A DNA stretch of 7,699 bases from Sulfidibacterium sp046706345 (GTDB lineage Bacteria; Bacteroidota; Bacteroidia; Bacteroidales; F082): NCBI GenBank assembly GCA_046706345.1, contig JBJKPL010000122.1, forward strand, positions 1 through 7,699, read 5' to 3'. The position numbers and the translations under genes are program-made. The notes beneath the pieces are model-generated. The model was given only the letters and a program-made list of their open reading frames with translations, was not told the origin of the DNA and made no database searches. Shown piece by piece: positions 6,698-7,699 of the stretch. Position 1 is the first letter of the stretch. Every line of letters begins with the position of its first letter.

Positions 6698-6826
6698 ATG
6701 TTAGCGGCGGAAAGAACCAATTTTTTCAGGCATGTAGCTTCTCAGGATGAGAGGGATTTCCGTATTGACAGACGACAGCAGTCGTCTTTTTTTTTGCCCA
6801 AAATTCACAAACTCCATAAATCATGA
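6698..6826 (+). CDS. Putative 42-residue leader peptide of pyrB
   Basis: An ATG about 20 bases after the predicted transcription start opens a 42-codon frame that ends in TGA overlapping the pyrB ATG as ATGA (6823-6826). The product begins MLAAERTNFF and ends KIHKLHKS. It is basic and resembles no domain I know. Its interest is positional. A T6 tract (6721-6726) encodes Asn-Phe-Phe near the start, and a complete hairpin-plus-T9 terminator lies within the coding frame, with the T run read as Phe-Phe-Leu. Enterobacterial pyrBI has a leader peptide of similar size (44 residues) that also spans U-rich tracts and the attenuator. There is no strong ribosome site. The frame could be open by chance, so the call rests on the layout. 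Confidence 0.45.
   Translation: MLAAERTNFFRHVASQDERDFRIDRRQQSSFFLPKIHKLHKS
6738..6754 (+). other. Leader RNA hairpin upstream of the attenuator
   Basis: CTTCTC (6738-6743) can pair with GAGAGG (6749-6754), with one U-G wobble and a five-base AGGAT loop. It lies 15 bases before the attenuator stem and 11 bases after the T6 tract. It could be a pause hairpin or part of an alternative fold. It is short, so chance is possible. Confidence 0.35.
6770..6795 (+). terminator. Intrinsic terminator / attenuator before pyrB
   Basis: AGACGAC (6770-6776), loop AGCA (6777-6780) and GTCGTCT (6781-6787) form a perfect 7-bp stem. It is followed at once by a run of nine T (6787-6795, the first T pairing in the stem). 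This is a textbook Rho-independent terminator. It ends 27 bases before the pyrB ATG. The intervening stretch has no -7 or -33 element and is too short for a promoter, so any transcript of pyrB must pass it. It therefore most likely works as a regulated attenuator and not just as the end of the upstream operon. Confidence 0.75.
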
Positions 6827-7699
6827 TCCAGTTAAAAAACCGAAGTCTGGTTTCCATTACCGATTACAGCAAGGAAGAGATCATCAAAGTCCTCGACATT
6901 GCCGAAGGATTTGAAAAAGATCCGCGACAGAAGATCCTGTCGGATTATGTGATCGCCTCGTTGTTTTTTGAACCCTCCACACGTACCCGGCTAAGCTTTG
7001 AAAGCGCCGTACAGTATCTGGGAGGTCGTATTGTCGGCTTTGCCAGTGCCGACACGTCCAGCGTCAGAAAAGGCGAATCGCTCAAAGACACCATTCTCAC
7101 CGTCAGCAATTATTCCGACCTGATCGTCATGCGGAATCCGCTGGACGGCAGTGCCCGCTTTGCCAGTGAGGTGTCGCCGGTTCCCATCATCAATGCCGGT
7201 GACGGCGCCAACCAGCATCCTACCCAATGCCTGCTGGATTTGTATTCCATACGGAAGACACAGGGAACACTCGAAAACATTCAGATCGCCCTGGTCGGTG
7301 ACCTGAAGTACGGCCGTACCGTCCATTCACTGGTCCAGGCGCTGAGTAAGTTCCATGCCACCTTCCATCTGGTTTCACCGGAGATCCTGAAGCTGCCCAG
7401 CGCAGTTAAAAAATGGATCAAGGATGCCGGGTTGGAGTATTACCAGTATACCGAACTTTCGGATGTGATCCCTTTTGCCGACATTTTGTACATGACCCGG
7501 ATCCAGGGCGAGCGCTTTCCGGATCCCATGGAATACGAACAGGTAAAAAATTCGTATGTTCTTGAAAATAAAATGCTTGAAAAATCCAAAGACAACCTCC
7601 GGGTACTGCATCCCTTGCCGCGGGTGAACGAGATCCACGAAAATGTGGACAACAACCCAAAAGCGTATTATTTCCAGCAGGCCCAGAACGGTGTTTACG
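6823..7699 (+). CDS. pyrB: Aspartate carbamoyltransferase catalytic subunit (partial, 3' end beyond window)
   Basis: PyrB joins carbamoyl phosphate and L-aspartate to N-carbamoyl-L-aspartate in pyrimidine synthesis, in the cytoplasm. The 292 visible residues cover nearly the whole chain; about 15 residues and the stop are missing. Active-site motifs are intact: STRTR (52-56) for carbamoyl phosphate, Lys83 in the mobile loop SSVRKGES, Arg104 in RNPLDGS, His132 in HPTQ, Arg165 in GRTVHS, Arg226 and Gln228 in TRIQGER for aspartate, and PLPR (264-267). The ATG at 6823 gives the family-typical start with NRSLVSI at 6-12. There is no Shine-Dalgarno, and the ATG overlaps the stop of the leader frame (ATGA), so translation may be coupled. 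Together with the terminator-like hairpin directly upstream this points to control by transcription attenuation. Whether a regulatory chain gene (pyrI) follows cannot be seen. Confidence 0.97.
   Translation, partial: MIQLKNRSLVSITDYSKEEIIKVLDIAEGFEKDPRQKILSDYVIASLFFEPSTRTRLSFESAVQYLGGRIVGFASADTSSVRKGESLKDTILTVSNYSDLIVMRNPLDGSARFASEVSPVPIINAGDGANQHPTQCLLDLYSIRKTQGTLENIQIALVGDLKYGRTVHSLVQALSKFHATFHLVSPEILKLPSAVKKWIKDAGLEYYQYTELSDVIPFADILYMTRIQGERFPDPMEYEQVKNSYVLENKMLEKSKDNLRVLHPLPRVNEIHENVDNNPKAYYFQQAQNGVY

Noticed and set aside
6991..7660. Several minus-strand frames opposite pyrB
   Set aside because: They mirror a fully conserved pyrB coding sequence and lack motifs.
1..7699. Mobile element, defence island or CRISPR content
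   Set aside because: No transposase, integrase, direct-repeat array, tRNA end or nuclease gene is seen; gene content is metabolic and envelope-related.

Overview
The window looks like a chromosomal segment from a member of the Bacteroidota. Three things support this. Perfect matches to the Bacteroidota -7 promoter element TAnnTTTG lie upstream of four transcription units. Most start codons lack a strong Shine-Dalgarno sequence. The proteins are also of familiar Bacteroidota types: an S41 protease with the C-terminal GGGGIMPD motif, a Nudix-type sugar regulator, and secreted small proteins with an outer-membrane barrel-like partner. I see no tRNA, rRNA, CRISPR array, transposase or phage gene.

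Layout. (1) Positions 1-2606, minus strand: a sugar-utilisation operon read as regulator (2538-1855), galactokinase galK (1808-642), then a sugar:H+ symporter of the MFS sugar-porter family that runs off the left edge (600-1). The regulator is an NrtR/AraR-like protein: a Nudix fold whose catalytic glutamates are lost, fused to a winged helix. Its promoter (TTTG-N18-TACTTTTG) is overlapped by one copy of the palindrome AAAAGTA-N5-TACTTTT. A second copy lies 33 bp upstream, about three helical turns away. This gives a self-contained model of local autoregulated control of galactose (or related sugar) uptake and phosphorylation. (2) Positions 2696-4312, minus strand: a secreted S41 C-terminal processing protease with PDZ domain and intact Ser/Lys dyad. 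(3) Positions 4520-6571, plus strand, divergent from the protease: a tight three-gene unit of an exported Dabb-domain protein, a beta-barrel-like outer-membrane protein of unknown function (probable TTG start) and a GNAT acetyltransferase. (4) Positions 6572-7699, plus strand: pyrB, the aspartate carbamoyltransferase catalytic chain, cut off by the right edge.

The most interesting structure is the pyrB leader. A promoter-like TATATTTG (6664-6671) is followed by a 42-codon open frame (6698-6826) whose TGA overlaps the pyrB ATG as ATGA. A perfect 7-bp hairpin followed by nine T (6770-6795) lies inside that frame, 27 bases before pyrB. There is no room for a promoter between the hairpin and pyrB, so transcripts reaching pyrB must read through it. 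The arrangement resembles the pyrL leader-peptide attenuator of the enterobacterial pyrBI operon and suggests pyrimidine-sensing attenuation. This is an inference from layout and has not been shown.
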